64,000 bases of DNA from Allgaiera indica (GCF_900106675.1 NZ_FNOB01000013.1:1-64000); one strand, 5' to 3'. Numbered from the stretch's first letter, positions 34,393-42,865 are shown. Program-made: numbers and translations. Notes: a model not told the origin generated them from the letters alone.

Positions 34393-35676
34393 CTAGCCTT
34401 CCAGTCGATCGGCCAATACCTCGACCAGGCTTTGCACCTCTCGTGGCCAGTGCAGAACCTCGCGGCTTTCATCCATCGTCAGCCGGCAATTGGCGCAGGC
34501 GGAAACGAAGGTCTTCGCCCCGGTGGCCTCGACCTGGTTGATCTTGATCTGGAACACGGCGTGGCGCAAGGCGGCCGCCGAGGCCATCGCCTGCACCCCG
34601 CCGCCGCCGCCGCAACACCAGTTGTGGTTGCCGCTGGGCGTCATCTCGCGCACGTCCGACGAATAGGCGGCAAGGATCTCTCGCGCCGCCCCGGTGGCGC
34701 CGCCGCGGCGAGAGACCTGGCAGGGATCATGATAGGTGACCGATTCCGCCGCCTGCTTCAGCTTCAGCTTCCCGTCCCGGATCAGCTTGGCCACCAGTTC
34801 GGTGATATGCAGCACCTCGAAGGGAAGCGGTCGGCCCAGGATATTCGCCCCCGACCAGCGCATCGCGCCATAGGCATGGCCGCATTCGGGGATCACCAGC
34901 AACTTGGCCCCCACCGATTCCGCCGCATCGGTCAGCCGGGTGATCATGGTCTTGGCGATGTCCGACCGGCCCGAAAGAACACCGAAATTGGTGGCCTCGT
35001 AGCCCTTGGTGCTGATCGTCCAGTCCAGCCCGGCCGCGTTCATCAGCCGCGCGACCGCGACGATCGAATCCGGATATTTCATCATCTCGATCGAGGAGAC
35101 GGTCACCAGAACCTCCGCCTTGTCGCGATCAAGCGGGATCTCCACCTCGTTGTCGTCCGACAGCCACTCGATCCGGTCGCGCAACACCTCGGGCGTCAGG
35201 CCCAGCGGGCTGCCCTTGTCGCGCGAATTCTCGGCCGCCTGCAACAGATCCGCAGGCCCCAGCCCCGCCGCCACGAAGGCCTGCCGCGACAGCGCCACGA
35301 CCGAGGCGACATCGATCGCCATCGGGCAGACCTCGGTGCAGCGGCCGCACATGGTGCAGGACTGAAAGATCAACTCCTCCGTCTCTTGCAGATATTCCGC
35401 GGTCAGTTCGGGCGGCACCAGGCCGAACATCCGCTTGATCCCCGAAAGCGGCGCCTTGTGGCGCTTGTAGACCCGGGTCATCGGCTGCAGCTTCAGCGCC
35501 GGGGTGTACTTCGGGTCCTGCGTGGCCTCATGGAAATGGCAGGCCTGGCTGCATTGGCCGCAATGGATGCAAGCGTCCAGATAGGCGCCGACATGGCTGT
35601 TGCAGGCCGCAAGAAAGCGGTCGATCGCCGCCTGGGTATCGATCTTGCGCGGCGGTGTTTCGGCAAGATCCTTCAT
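34393..35676 (-). CDS. HdrD/DsrK-like iron-sulfur oxidoreductase subunit
   Basis: The 427-residue protein has two 4Fe-4S motifs near the N-terminus (CIHCGQCSQACHFHE and CTMCGRCTEVCPM). It then has the CCG-type domain found in heterodisulfide-reductase D and DsrK proteins: TYHDPCQVSRRGG, NHNWCCGGGGGVQAM and SACANCRLTMDES. It has no membrane span. ATG 35676 overlaps the stop of the NarI-like cytochrome (four bases), so the two should form a membrane-bound DsrMK/HdrDE-like module that exchanges electrons with quinones. The partner substrate is unknown; formate electrons or a thiol/disulfide are possible. Confidence 0.85.
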   Translation of the reverse strand: MKDLAETPPRKIDTQAAIDRFLAACNSHVGAYLDACIHCGQCSQACHFHEATQDPKYTPALKLQPMTRVYKRHKAPLSGIKRMFGLVPPELTAEYLQETEELIFQSCTMCGRCTEVCPMAIDVASVVALSRQAFVAAGLGPADLLQAAENSRDKGSPLGLTPEVLRDRIEWLSDDNEVEIPLDRDKAEVLVTVSSIEMMKYPDSIVAVARLMNAAGLDWTISTKGYEATNFGVLSGRSDIAKTMITRLTDAAESVGAKLLVIPECGHAYGAMRWSGANILGRPLPFEVLHITELVAKLIRDGKLKLKQAAESVTYHDPCQVSRRGGATGAAREILAAYSSDVREMTPSGNHNWCCGGGGGVQAMASAAALRHAVFQIKINQVEATGAKTFVSACANCRLTMDESREVLHWPREVQSLVEVLADRLEG

Positions 35677-36314
35677 GGCGTCACCCCGCGGCGGCCGTAG
35701 GTCGCGCCGGTATAGGCCCGGGCGACGAGGAAGGTGAAGGCATGCATCAGGCGGCTGAAGGGGAAGTAGATCATCAGCGCCTCGACACATAGCAGATGCA
35801 GCGCGCGCAGGCTGTCATGGGCCTCTTGCAGCGCCAGGCAGCCGGTCAGCATGACGATGAACACCAGCCAGGTGGCGATGTGATCATCGGCATCGCTAAG
35901 CCTGCGCATCACCGGATCGGTCATCCGCCGCAGCCACATCAGGATCAGCCCGGCAAAGGCCGCCTCGGCCGCGATCAGGAACCCCCAGCGCGGCAGTGGC
36001 GTCCAGCTTAGCCCGGTGAGCCCCTTGATGAAGGCCACATGCGGCGCCGCGAAGAACAGCAGCGTGAAAAGCCCCAGATGAAAGCCGTATCCGGTGACGA
36101 AATGATAGATGGTGCGCTTCAGATTGCCGCCATGTGGCACCGAATGCAGCGCGATCGCCTTCAGTGCGCCTGCCACGCCTGATCGCCGCGCGACGCTGCG
36201 GTCGGGCCCCCGACCCAGCCGAAGAAGGCCGATCAGCCGCCACGCCACCCCGATCACGAAGACCGCCGACGCCAGATACCACAGCGGCCCCTGGGTAAGT
36301 TGAAGAAAGCTCAT
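35673..36314 (-). CDS. NarI/DsrM-like membrane cytochrome b subunit
   Basis: The 213-residue protein has about five membrane helices. The probable heme-b histidines lie in TIYHFVTGYGFHLGLF and LRALHLLCVEALMIYFPF plus RLMHAF, a pattern of respiratory nitrate reductase gamma-like subunits. I prefer ATG 36314 (eight bases after AGGAGG) to the GTG two codons earlier. It would transfer electrons between quinone and the HdrD-like subunit with which it overlaps. The gene starts 12 bases after fdhC, so it belongs to the formate dehydrogenase operon. Confidence 0.83.
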   Translation of the reverse strand: MSFLQLTQGPLWYLASAVFVIGVAWRLIGLLRLGRGPDRSVARRSGVAGALKAIALHSVPHGGNLKRTIYHFVTGYGFHLGLFTLLFFAAPHVAFIKGLTGLSWTPLPRWGFLIAAEAAFAGLILMWLRRMTDPVMRRLSDADDHIATWLVFIVMLTGCLALQEAHDSLRALHLLCVEALMIYFPFSRLMHAFTFLVARAYTGATYGRRGVTP

Positions 36315-36326
36315 CTCCACGCCCTC

Positions 36327-37463
36327 CTAGACGTCGCCAGCCGCCGCGCGCACCTCGGCGCGGCTGGCGTTGGCGCTGGCCGCGGCCTTGTGATCCTCGT
36401 ACCACAGGTCGTGGTGCTCTTTGGCCCAGGTCTCGTCGACAGTGCCCCGGGTCATGCCTTCCAGCGCGCCTTCCATGCCGATCGTGCCCAGGTAGATATG
36501 CCCCAGCCCAAAGCCGATAAAGGCGGCGGCGGCCACCGCATGTACCAGCGTCGCCCATTGCATCAGCGTGCGCTCGGGCGGCACCTCGGCCGAGGCAGTT
36601 TGCAGGAAACCCGGCAGATGGTCGGGAAACAGCAGCAAAAGCCCCGAGAGCGACAGCGCAAGGCCGCACAGGCTTGCCCACCAGAACCAGGTTTTCTCGC
36701 CGAAATTATAGCGCCCGGAACTGGCGTGCCCGCCCAGCATGCCGCCGCCTTTCAGCAGCCACTTCAGGTCGACCCAGCGAAAGCCGTTGCCGCGCGCGAA
36801 GGTGACGAACAGTGCCGTGATCGAGACGATGAAGATCGGCCCGAACAGATTGTGGCCCTGCAACGACGCGCTGGCCAGCGCGGCGAAGGCGCCGGGGCCG
36901 ATCAGCGGCAACAGGAACGGCCGGCCGAACAGGATGATCAGCCCCGTGATCCCCATCAGGATAAACAGCGAGGCCACGAACCAATGCACCACGCGTTCCA
37001 CCAGCGAAAAGCGCGGGATCACCCGGCCAGAGCGCCCTCCCCTTATGCGGATGCGGCCGCGGAGGGCGAAAAAGACGATCAGCACGGCCAGCACCCCAGC
37101 GAGCACCTTCCAGGCGATCGGCAGCACCCATTGGTTGCGGATCAGCCGCCAGTCCTCGCCCTGCGACTGGATCAGAACACCCGAGCCCGCGCGCAGATCC
37201 TGGCTTTCGCCGGCCGCGCCCTTGCGAATGTCGTGCCAGATCGCCCCGTCAGAGCGGTTGCCAAGCACCCCGCCCCGCATCTCGGGTCCGGGCGGCAGGA
37301 CGTTGGTGGTGGCATTGGCCGGCGGCCGCACCGTCTGCGCCATCGCCGGCGCGGCCAGCGCCAGGGTCAATAGCAGGGCCGCAAGCAGGGCCAGCACCCC
37401 CGCCAACAGCCCCGGGCCGGCAAGATGCGCGGTCTTTGGCGCGATCGGATTGGTCATCATCAT
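36327..37463 (-). CDS. fdhC: Formate dehydrogenase gamma subunit (cytochrome b, membrane anchor)
   Basis: The 378-residue protein has a signal-like N-terminus (LLLTLALAAPAMAQTV), a periplasmic segment of roughly 70 residues and a first helix (VLPIAWKVLAGVLAVLIVFF). The cytochrome b561-type core of FdoI/FdnI follows: RFSLVERVVHWFVASLFILM, SLQGHNLFGPIFIVSI, and TLVHAVAAAAFIGFGLGHIY with the heme histidines. It passes electrons from FdhB to quinone. Three ATGs in a row start the gene; I keep the first. It follows fdhB by 78 bases. Confidence 0.92.
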   Translation of the reverse strand: MMMTNPIAPKTAHLAGPGLLAGVLALLAALLLTLALAAPAMAQTVRPPANATTNVLPPGPEMRGGVLGNRSDGAIWHDIRKGAAGESQDLRAGSGVLIQSQGEDWRLIRNQWVLPIAWKVLAGVLAVLIVFFALRGRIRIRGGRSGRVIPRFSLVERVVHWFVASLFILMGITGLIILFGRPFLLPLIGPGAFAALASASLQGHNLFGPIFIVSITALFVTFARGNGFRWVDLKWLLKGGGMLGGHASSGRYNFGEKTWFWWASLCGLALSLSGLLLLFPDHLPGFLQTASAEVPPERTLMQWATLVHAVAAAAFIGFGLGHIYLGTIGMEGALEGMTRGTVDETWAKEHHDLWYEDHKAAASANASRAEVRAAAGDV

Positions 37464-37541
37464 ACGTTCCCGAGCAACTGGACCAAAGGGGTGGCACCGC
37501 CCGACGGCGGCGCCGGCGCCCCGGCGGATGCGCCCGGCGGC

Positions 37542-38144
37542 CTAGTTGCCGCCGGGGTTCCTTTCCTGATAGGCCGTGCCCCAGCCCCAGGCACCCGCGC
37601 CGAAGCCGCGCGCCACGATCCGCTCTCGGTAGATCGAGGAAATCGTGTCGCCATCGCCGGCCAGCAATGCCTTGGTCGAACACATCTCGGCGCAGATCGG
37701 CAGCTTGCCTTCGGCGATCCGGTTGCGGCCATATTTCTCGAATTCGGCGGCCGATCCGTCGGGTTCCGGGCCGCCGGCGCAGAAGGTGCACTTGTCCATC
37801 TTCCCGCGCGAGCCGAAGCTTGACGCCTGCGGAAATTGCGGCGCGCCGAAGGGGCAGGCGTAAAAGCAATAGCCGCAGCCGATGCACAGGTCCTTGTTGT
37901 GCAACACGATGCCTTCCGAGGTATGATAGAAGCAATCGACCGGACAGACCGCCAGGCAGGGCGCGTCCGAGCAATGCATGCAGGCGACCGAGATCGAGCG
38001 CTCACCCGGCTTGCCGTCCTGGATGGTGACGACGCGCCGGCGATTGATGCCCCAGGGAACCTCGTTCTCGTTCTTGCAGGCGGTGACGCAGGCCTCGCAT
38101 TCGATGCAGCGCTCGGCGTCGCAAAGGAATTTCATCCGTGCCAT
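37542..38144 (-). CDS. fdhB: Formate dehydrogenase iron-sulfur (beta) subunit
   Basis: The 200-residue subunit holds four 4Fe-4S clusters, read from CIECEACVTACKNENEVPW, CMHCSDAPCLAVCPVDCFYH, CIGCGYCFYACPFGAPQFP, and CTFC with CAEMC. It links the molybdenum/tungsten subunit to the cytochrome b. Unlike E. coli FdoH it lacks a C-terminal membrane helix and is shorter. ATG 38144 lies after GGGAGGAGACGATACC. It has no signal of its own and is probably exported together with FdhA by the Tat system. Confidence 0.94.
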   Translation of the reverse strand: MARMKFLCDAERCIECEACVTACKNENEVPWGINRRRVVTIQDGKPGERSISVACMHCSDAPCLAVCPVDCFYHTSEGIVLHNKDLCIGCGYCFYACPFGAPQFPQASSFGSRGKMDKCTFCAGGPEPDGSAAEFEKYGRNRIAEGKLPICAEMCSTKALLAGDGDTISSIYRERIVARGFGAGAWGWGTAYQERNPGGN

Positions 38145-38160
38145 GGTATCGTCTCCTCCC

Positions 38161-41148
38161 TTACGCCCGTTCGAGACGGCAAAGCGTGGTTTTGGTTTCC
38201 TGCATCTGCGTGACCATGTCGTAGCCATAGGTCTGCGCGGTGTTGCAGGCCTCGCCGATCACGATCGGGTCGGAGCCTTCGGGATATTTGTCCCGCAGTT
38301 CCGTGCCCTCGAACACGCCGCCGAAGTGGAACGGCGTGAAGACCACGCCACGCCCCACCCGTTCGGTCACCATCGCCTGGATCCGGATCTTGCTGCCCTC
38401 GGGCGAATGCAGCCAGACCATCGACTTGTCGCGGATGCCCAGATTGTTGGCGTCATAGGTGTTGATCTCGACATACATCTGCTGCTGCAATTCGGCGAGC
38501 CAGGGGTTCGAGCGGGTCTCATCTCCGCCGCCCTCGTATTCCACCAGACGCCCCGAAGTCATGATCAGCGGGAAATCCTTGGAATAGTCGATCTTCTGGA
38601 TCGATTCATAAGCCGTCGGCAGGCGCCAGAAGGTCTTGTCGGCGATGGTGGGATATTCGGCCACCAGCTGACGGTTCGGCGCGTACAGCGGTTCGCGATG
38701 CAGGGGCACCGGGTCGGGGAAGGTCCAGACGACCGCGCGCGCCTTGGCGTTGCCGTAGGGGGCGCAGCCATGCTTGATCGCGACGCGCTGGATGCCGCCC
38801 GACAGGTCGAGCTTCCAGTTTACCCCATCGACTTTCTTGTCATAGTCGGAGGGGATTTCACCCTGTTGCGATGTCTCGCCGACCTCTTCCTGCGAAGGCT
38901 GCTTTTCAAGGATGCCTGCGACATATTCGATCATGCGCCGTTCATAGGCGGTCAGATCCTTGTCCCAGCCCAGGCCGCGCAGCATACCCATGGTGAATTC
39001 TGGGTATCCGTCCTGGATCTCGGATCCCACGGGATAGCTGCCCTCGGCCAGCAGGTTCTGGCCGTTCCTTTCCACCCCGAACCGGGCGCGGAAGCCCATA
39101 CCGCCCTTCGCCACCGGCGTGGTGATATCATAGAGCACACACGAACCGGTATGCCCCATCTCGGGCGTGCCCCAGCAGGGCCAGGGCAGGCCGTAGAATT
39201 CCCCGTCATGGGGGCCGCCCACGGCGCGCAGCGTGGTCTTGTCGAAAGTGTGCTGGTTCTCCATGTGCGATTTCAGCCGCTCCGGCGATTGGCCGGTCAT
39301 GCCGATCGTCCACATGCCGCGGTTCCACTCGCGGGTCACGTCCTCGACATGGGGGATCGTGCCCTCGATCTTGATGTTGCGGAACATCTTGTCGGCAAAG
39401 CCCAGCTTCTTGGCGAAGAGATACATGATCTCGTGATCGACCTTGCTGTCGAACAGCGGCTCGATCACCTTCTCGCGCCACTGGATCGAGCGGTTCGACG
39501 CGGTGACCGAGCCGTAGGTCTCGAACTGGGTGGTGGCGGGCAGCAGATAGACACCGTCCTGGCGGTCCTGCAGCACCGCGGTCATCGTCGGATAGGGGTC
39601 GATCACCACCAGCGTGTCGAGCATCCCCATCGCCTTGCGCATCTCTGGCAGGCGGGTCTGCGAGTTCGGCGCATGGCCCCAGAACACCATCACCTTGGTG
39701 TTGTCGGGCTGTTCTATGTTCTCGCGGGCCTCCAGCACCCCGTCGATCCAGCGCGACACCGGGATCCCGGTTTCGTTCATCATCGCCTTCGACTTGCCGT
39801 CCTTGCCCTTCATCGTGGCGAAGCGGCCCTTCAGCCAGTCAAGATCCTCTTGCCAGACCCGGGCCCAATGGGCCCATGCCCCGGCGGAAAGCCCGTAATA
39901 GCCCGGCAGCGTGTCGGCCAGAACGCCCAGGTCGGTGGCGCCCTGCACGTTGTCATGGCCGCGGAAGATGTTGGCGCCGCCGCCATGCTTGCCGATATTG
40001 CCAAGCGCAAGCTGCAGGATCGAATAGGCCCGCGTGTTGGAAGACCCATTGGTATGCTGCGTGCCGCCCATGCACCACACCAGCGTGGCCGGGCGGTTGT
40101 TGGCCAGCGTCCGAGCGACGCGTTCGACCTGCGACGCCGGGGCGCCGGTCACCTGTTCGACCTTGTCCGGCGTCCACTTGTCGACCTCTTGCCTGATCTG
40201 GTCCATGCCCCAGACCCGCTGGCGGATGTAGTTCTTGTCCTCCCAGCCATTCTTGAAGATGTGGTAGAGGATGCCCCAGACCAGCGCCACGTCGGTGCCC
40301 GGGCGGAAGCGGACGAATTCGTCGGCATGGGCGGCAGTGCGGGTGAAACGCGGATCACAGACGATCAGCGGCGCGTTGTTTTCCTCCTTGGCCTTCAGCA
40401 GATGCAGCAGCGACACCGGATGCGCCTCGGCCGGGTTAGAGCCGAACAGGATGATGGCGCGGCTGTTGTGGATGTCGTTGAAACTGTTGGTCATGGCGCC
40501 GTAGCCCCAGGTGTTCGCCACACCCGCGACCGTGGTCGAATGGCAGATCCGCGCCTGATGGTCGACGTTGTTGGTGCCCCAATAGGCCGCGAACTTGCGC
40601 ATCAGATACGCCTGCTCGTTCGAATGCTTGGCCGAGCCCAGCCAATACACGCTGTCCGGCCCCGAGGTGTCGCGCACCTTCAGCATCCGGTCGCCGATCT
40701 CGTTGATCGCCTCGTCCCAGCCGACCTTCTGCCATTTGCCGCCGACCAGTTTCATCGGATGCTTCAGCCGGCGCTCGCCATGCGCATGTTCGCGCACCGC
40801 GGCGCCCTTGGCGCAATGGCCGCCCAGGTTGAACGGGGAATCGATGCCGATCCCCTGCCGCGTCCAGACCCCGTGATCAAGTTCCGCGATCACCGTGCAG
40901 CCAACCGCGCAATGCGTGCAGATGGTCTTCTTGCTGACCAGCTTCGGGGCCTCGGTTGCGGGGGCGGTCTGAGCTTCGGCGCGCGAAACCATGCCACCCG
41001 ACAGGGCGGTCACGGCCGCGGCCCCACCGATGGTAAGGCCCGAGCGCTTGAGGAAAGTGCGGCGGTCGATCGCCGCGGTTCCGAACTCAGCCCCGGCCGA
41101 TGACAGCCGGGGGCCTCTCGCTACCCCATGTGTCTTCTTCCTGAGCAT
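38161..41148 (-). CDS. fdhA: Formate dehydrogenase catalytic alpha subunit (Mo/W-bisPGD, Tat-exported)
   Basis: The 995-residue enzyme oxidises formate to CO2. It has a twin-arginine signal (DRRTFLKRSG, Arg 29-30), a 4Fe-4S site in ICTHCAVGC and GGHCAKGA (Cys 77, 80, 84, 112), and the metal-ligating residue in ARICHSTTVAGV. This is cysteine 202, not selenocysteine. Lysine, His and Arg neighbours in VDHQARICHS fit the formate site. The C-terminal dinucleotide-binding domain ends NTAQTYGYDMVTQMQETK. Length and the SNPAEAHPVSLLH block place it with the large periplasmic formate dehydrogenases. The nearby tupABC importer suggests tungsten rather than molybdenum. Confidence 0.96.
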   Translation of the reverse strand: MLRKKTHGVARGPRLSSAGAEFGTAAIDRRTFLKRSGLTIGGAAAVTALSGGMVSRAEAQTAPATEAPKLVSKKTICTHCAVGCTVIAELDHGVWTRQGIGIDSPFNLGGHCAKGAAVREHAHGERRLKHPMKLVGGKWQKVGWDEAINEIGDRMLKVRDTSGPDSVYWLGSAKHSNEQAYLMRKFAAYWGTNNVDHQARICHSTTVAGVANTWGYGAMTNSFNDIHNSRAIILFGSNPAEAHPVSLLHLLKAKEENNAPLIVCDPRFTRTAAHADEFVRFRPGTDVALVWGILYHIFKNGWEDKNYIRQRVWGMDQIRQEVDKWTPDKVEQVTGAPASQVERVARTLANNRPATLVWCMGGTQHTNGSSNTRAYSILQLALGNIGKHGGGANIFRGHDNVQGATDLGVLADTLPGYYGLSAGAWAHWARVWQEDLDWLKGRFATMKGKDGKSKAMMNETGIPVSRWIDGVLEARENIEQPDNTKVMVFWGHAPNSQTRLPEMRKAMGMLDTLVVIDPYPTMTAVLQDRQDGVYLLPATTQFETYGSVTASNRSIQWREKVIEPLFDSKVDHEIMYLFAKKLGFADKMFRNIKIEGTIPHVEDVTREWNRGMWTIGMTGQSPERLKSHMENQHTFDKTTLRAVGGPHDGEFYGLPWPCWGTPEMGHTGSCVLYDITTPVAKGGMGFRARFGVERNGQNLLAEGSYPVGSEIQDGYPEFTMGMLRGLGWDKDLTAYERRMIEYVAGILEKQPSQEEVGETSQQGEIPSDYDKKVDGVNWKLDLSGGIQRVAIKHGCAPYGNAKARAVVWTFPDPVPLHREPLYAPNRQLVAEYPTIADKTFWRLPTAYESIQKIDYSKDFPLIMTSGRLVEYEGGGDETRSNPWLAELQQQMYVEINTYDANNLGIRDKSMVWLHSPEGSKIRIQAMVTERVGRGVVFTPFHFGGVFEGTELRDKYPEGSDPIVIGEACNTAQTYGYDMVTQMQETKTTLCRLERA

Positions 41149-41221
41149 GTGACTCTCCGTGTGAAATGTCTTGCCCCGCCGATCGGTCCGGCGTCGGCGG
41201 GCGCCGTCGATTTCCGCTGCC

Positions 41222-41437
41222 TCAGAACCGGGCGGCGGCGTAATAGGTCTTCACATGGGCGGTTTCGCGGTAGCCCGCGGCGTCGGCGCCGGACGTGGCC
41301 GCCGCTTCGGTCGCCTCGGCCACCTCGGGGGTGGCGCCAGCGGCCAGGGCCGCGCTTCCGGCAAGGGCTCCGAGACCGGCAAAGCGCAGAAAGCTTCGGC
41401 GGTCCGGACGGACGCTTGCGCGTTCGTCTTCCTTCAT
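41222..41437 (-). CDS. Small Tat-target protein of the formate dehydrogenase region
   Basis: The 71-residue protein is mostly a twin-arginine signal: RPDRRSFLRFAGLGALAGSA, then a short mature part ending ETAHVKTYYAAARF. It matches the small 'formate dehydrogenase region Tat target' proteins that sit just upstream of fdhA. Its role is unknown. It may help assembly or act as a chaperone for export. It lies 73 bases before fdhA and 75 after the TorD-like gene. Confidence 0.85.
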   Translation of the reverse strand: MKEDERASVRPDRRSFLRFAGLGALAGSAALAAGATPEVAEATEAAATSGADAAGYRETAHVKTYYAAARF

Positions 41438-41512
41438 GGTCTTCCTCCGGTGACGCCCTCCCCAGGGGTCGCGGCCGGCCGGCGTCGGTGCCGTGCCGCG
41501 ACGGTCGTGTTG

Positions 41513-42115
41513 CTACATCTCGAAGGCCTGGGCCTCGACGGCCATGAACAGCCGCCCGGCGCGTCCGGCGGGCGCATAAAGCCGCGCCTGGGGCAGGTTC
41601 TCGAGATCGGTAAAGAAATGTTCCGCCCAGGTGCCGATATGGCGGGTGAAGAAATCGGATTGCACCGACAGCGGCTGCGGGGCGCCGAAATCGCCCTCGA
41701 TCAGGCCGGCCATCATCTCCATCAGCGCGGCGATGTGGTCTTCGGGTTCGACCACGCCCGCGCGGCGGGTGATGCCCAGCGGCGCCATGTCGGTGCGCAG
41801 CCGCGCAAGCGGCTTTTCGTGCAGGAAACCGGTGAGGTAATAGGAACCATAGGGAAGCAGCAGACCACGGCTGACGCCGATGAAGAGCTGCTGGAATTCC
41901 TCGGCGGCGGCCTCCGGCGTGGTGTCGCGGGCCTGGGCCGCCAGCGCGTTGATCGCCTGGCCCAGATCCGATCCATCACCCTGCAGCCCGGCCACTCCGG
42001 CCAGGGATGCCGCGTCCAGCGGCCCCGAGAACAGCCGCGCCAGCACCCGGTAAAGATCGGCGCGAAGCTGATCCGCTTCATCCGTCTTCGGCTGCACGGC
42101 TGCGAACTGCGTCAC
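41513..42115 (-). CDS. TorD/DmsD-family chaperone for formate dehydrogenase
   Basis: The 200-residue all-helical protein belongs to the TorD family of Tat proofreading chaperones for bisPGD enzymes. It has YGSYYLTGFLHEKPLARLRT and the diagnostic motif GVVEPEDHIAALMEMMAGLI. I take the GTG at 42115 (seven bases after AGGAGG) as the start. An upstream GTG in frame lies before that ribosome site and is not used. It is first in the fdh operon and should hold FdhA until its cofactor is inserted. Confidence 0.9.
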   Translation of the reverse strand: MTQFAAVQPKTDEADQLRADLYRVLARLFSGPLDAASLAGVAGLQGDGSDLGQAINALAAQARDTTPEAAAEEFQQLFIGVSRGLLLPYGSYYLTGFLHEKPLARLRTDMAPLGITRRAGVVEPEDHIAALMEMMAGLIEGDFGAPQPLSVQSDFFTRHIGTWAEHFFTDLENLPQARLYAPAGRAGRLFMAVEAQAFEM

Positions 42116-42148
42116 GAAAGGTCCTCCTGACGCGACTATCACTCATTA

Positions 42149-42164
42149 TTGATCTTGAAATCAA
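42149..42164. promoter_or_regulatory. Inverted repeat TTGAT-N6-ATCAA upstream of the fdh operon
   Basis: A perfect inverted repeat (TTGAT at 42149-42153, ATCAA at 42160-42164) lies in the AT-rich gap before the torD-like gene. It differs from an FNR/Anr box (TTGAT-N4-ATCAA) by two extra spacer bases. It may be a site for the LysR-type regulator encoded upstream or part of the promoter. Confidence 0.5.
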
Positions 42165-42195
42165 ATCAAAACTCTTGCGGCGGAAGGAAAAATCC

Positions 42196-42792
42196 TTAAC
42201 GGGCGCCGCCTTCGGTCATCCCTGCGGGTCGAGATGGCCGCTGTTGCGCGCCGCCGTCACTGCCGATCGCCACACGCAGCCAGGTCAGCACCCGGGCCTC
42301 GTCGGGTGGCAGGATGACGGCGGCGCCGCCGCTAAACTCCTCCCAGTCCGCGCGATGGCCGGGTCGCAATGCCGCGAGAACCGGAATGCCGCGCAAACAG
42401 GCCTGTTCGGCCACCCCGCGCAGGCCCTTGCCTTCGGCCTCGGCCTTGCCGAACCGGTTCAGGATCAGCGCGTCCGGCACCGTGTCCGCCGCAACGTCGA
42501 GCCGCGCCATCAGCGCCCCGGCCGCCGCCGCCAGCGCCCCCGGATCCAATCGGCAGCCGCGTGCGCCCTCGCCCAGATCCTGGGTGATGCGCAGCAGGGC
42601 ACCGCTCGACAGATCGGCGACATGCAACAGCGCGCGTGCGCCGCCGTCGGACGCGACCGAGCGCTGGACCAATCCGGCGATCCGGTAGCCCTCGGATCGC
42701 AACACCCTTGCGACCCGGTCCAGAAGCGCGTCGGCCGCGACCCCGTGCGGGCACAGCACCGCCGCCACGCTCAGATCCTCCGAACCCGCCAT
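42196..42792 (-). CDS. DUF2478 protein (putative NTP-binding, molybdate-context)
   Basis: The 198-residue protein has LSVAAVLCPHGVAADALLDR, AGLVQRSVASDGGARALLHV, DLGEGARGCRLDPGALA and PDALILNRFGKAEAEGKGLR. I recognise these as the DUF2478 family, often found with molybdate or Mo-enzyme genes. The LNRFGKxE block resembles a P-loop-related NTP-binding fold. ATG 42792 follows AGGAGGGCCGGTGACG. An open frame joins it with the N-terminal half of the LysR gene upstream, but only because that gene is frameshifted. The function is unknown. Confidence 0.78.
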   Translation of the reverse strand: MAGSEDLSVAAVLCPHGVAADALLDRVARVLRSEGYRIAGLVQRSVASDGGARALLHVADLSSGALLRITQDLGEGARGCRLDPGALAAAAGALMARLDVAADTVPDALILNRFGKAEAEGKGLRGVAEQACLRGIPVLAALRPGHRADWEEFSGGAAVILPPDEARVLTWLRVAIGSDGGAQQRPSRPAGMTEGGAR

Positions 42793-42865
42793 CGTCACCG
42801 GCCCTCCTGCTTGCCGCCGGGCCAGACTAACGCAGCCTTCCGCGCCGCGCCATCCCGGCCTGCCA

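Noticed and set aside
40539-40570. Possible selenocysteine site in FdhA
   Set aside because: The codon at the metal-ligating position is a cysteine codon (ICHSTTV); there is no in-frame TGA.
37978-41103. 1041-codon plus-strand frame across fdhA
   Set aside because: Antisense shadow of the formate dehydrogenase gene.
42149-42164. Canonical FNR box before the fdh operon
   Set aside because: The half-sites fit but the spacer is six bases, not four; kept only as an unassigned inverted repeat.
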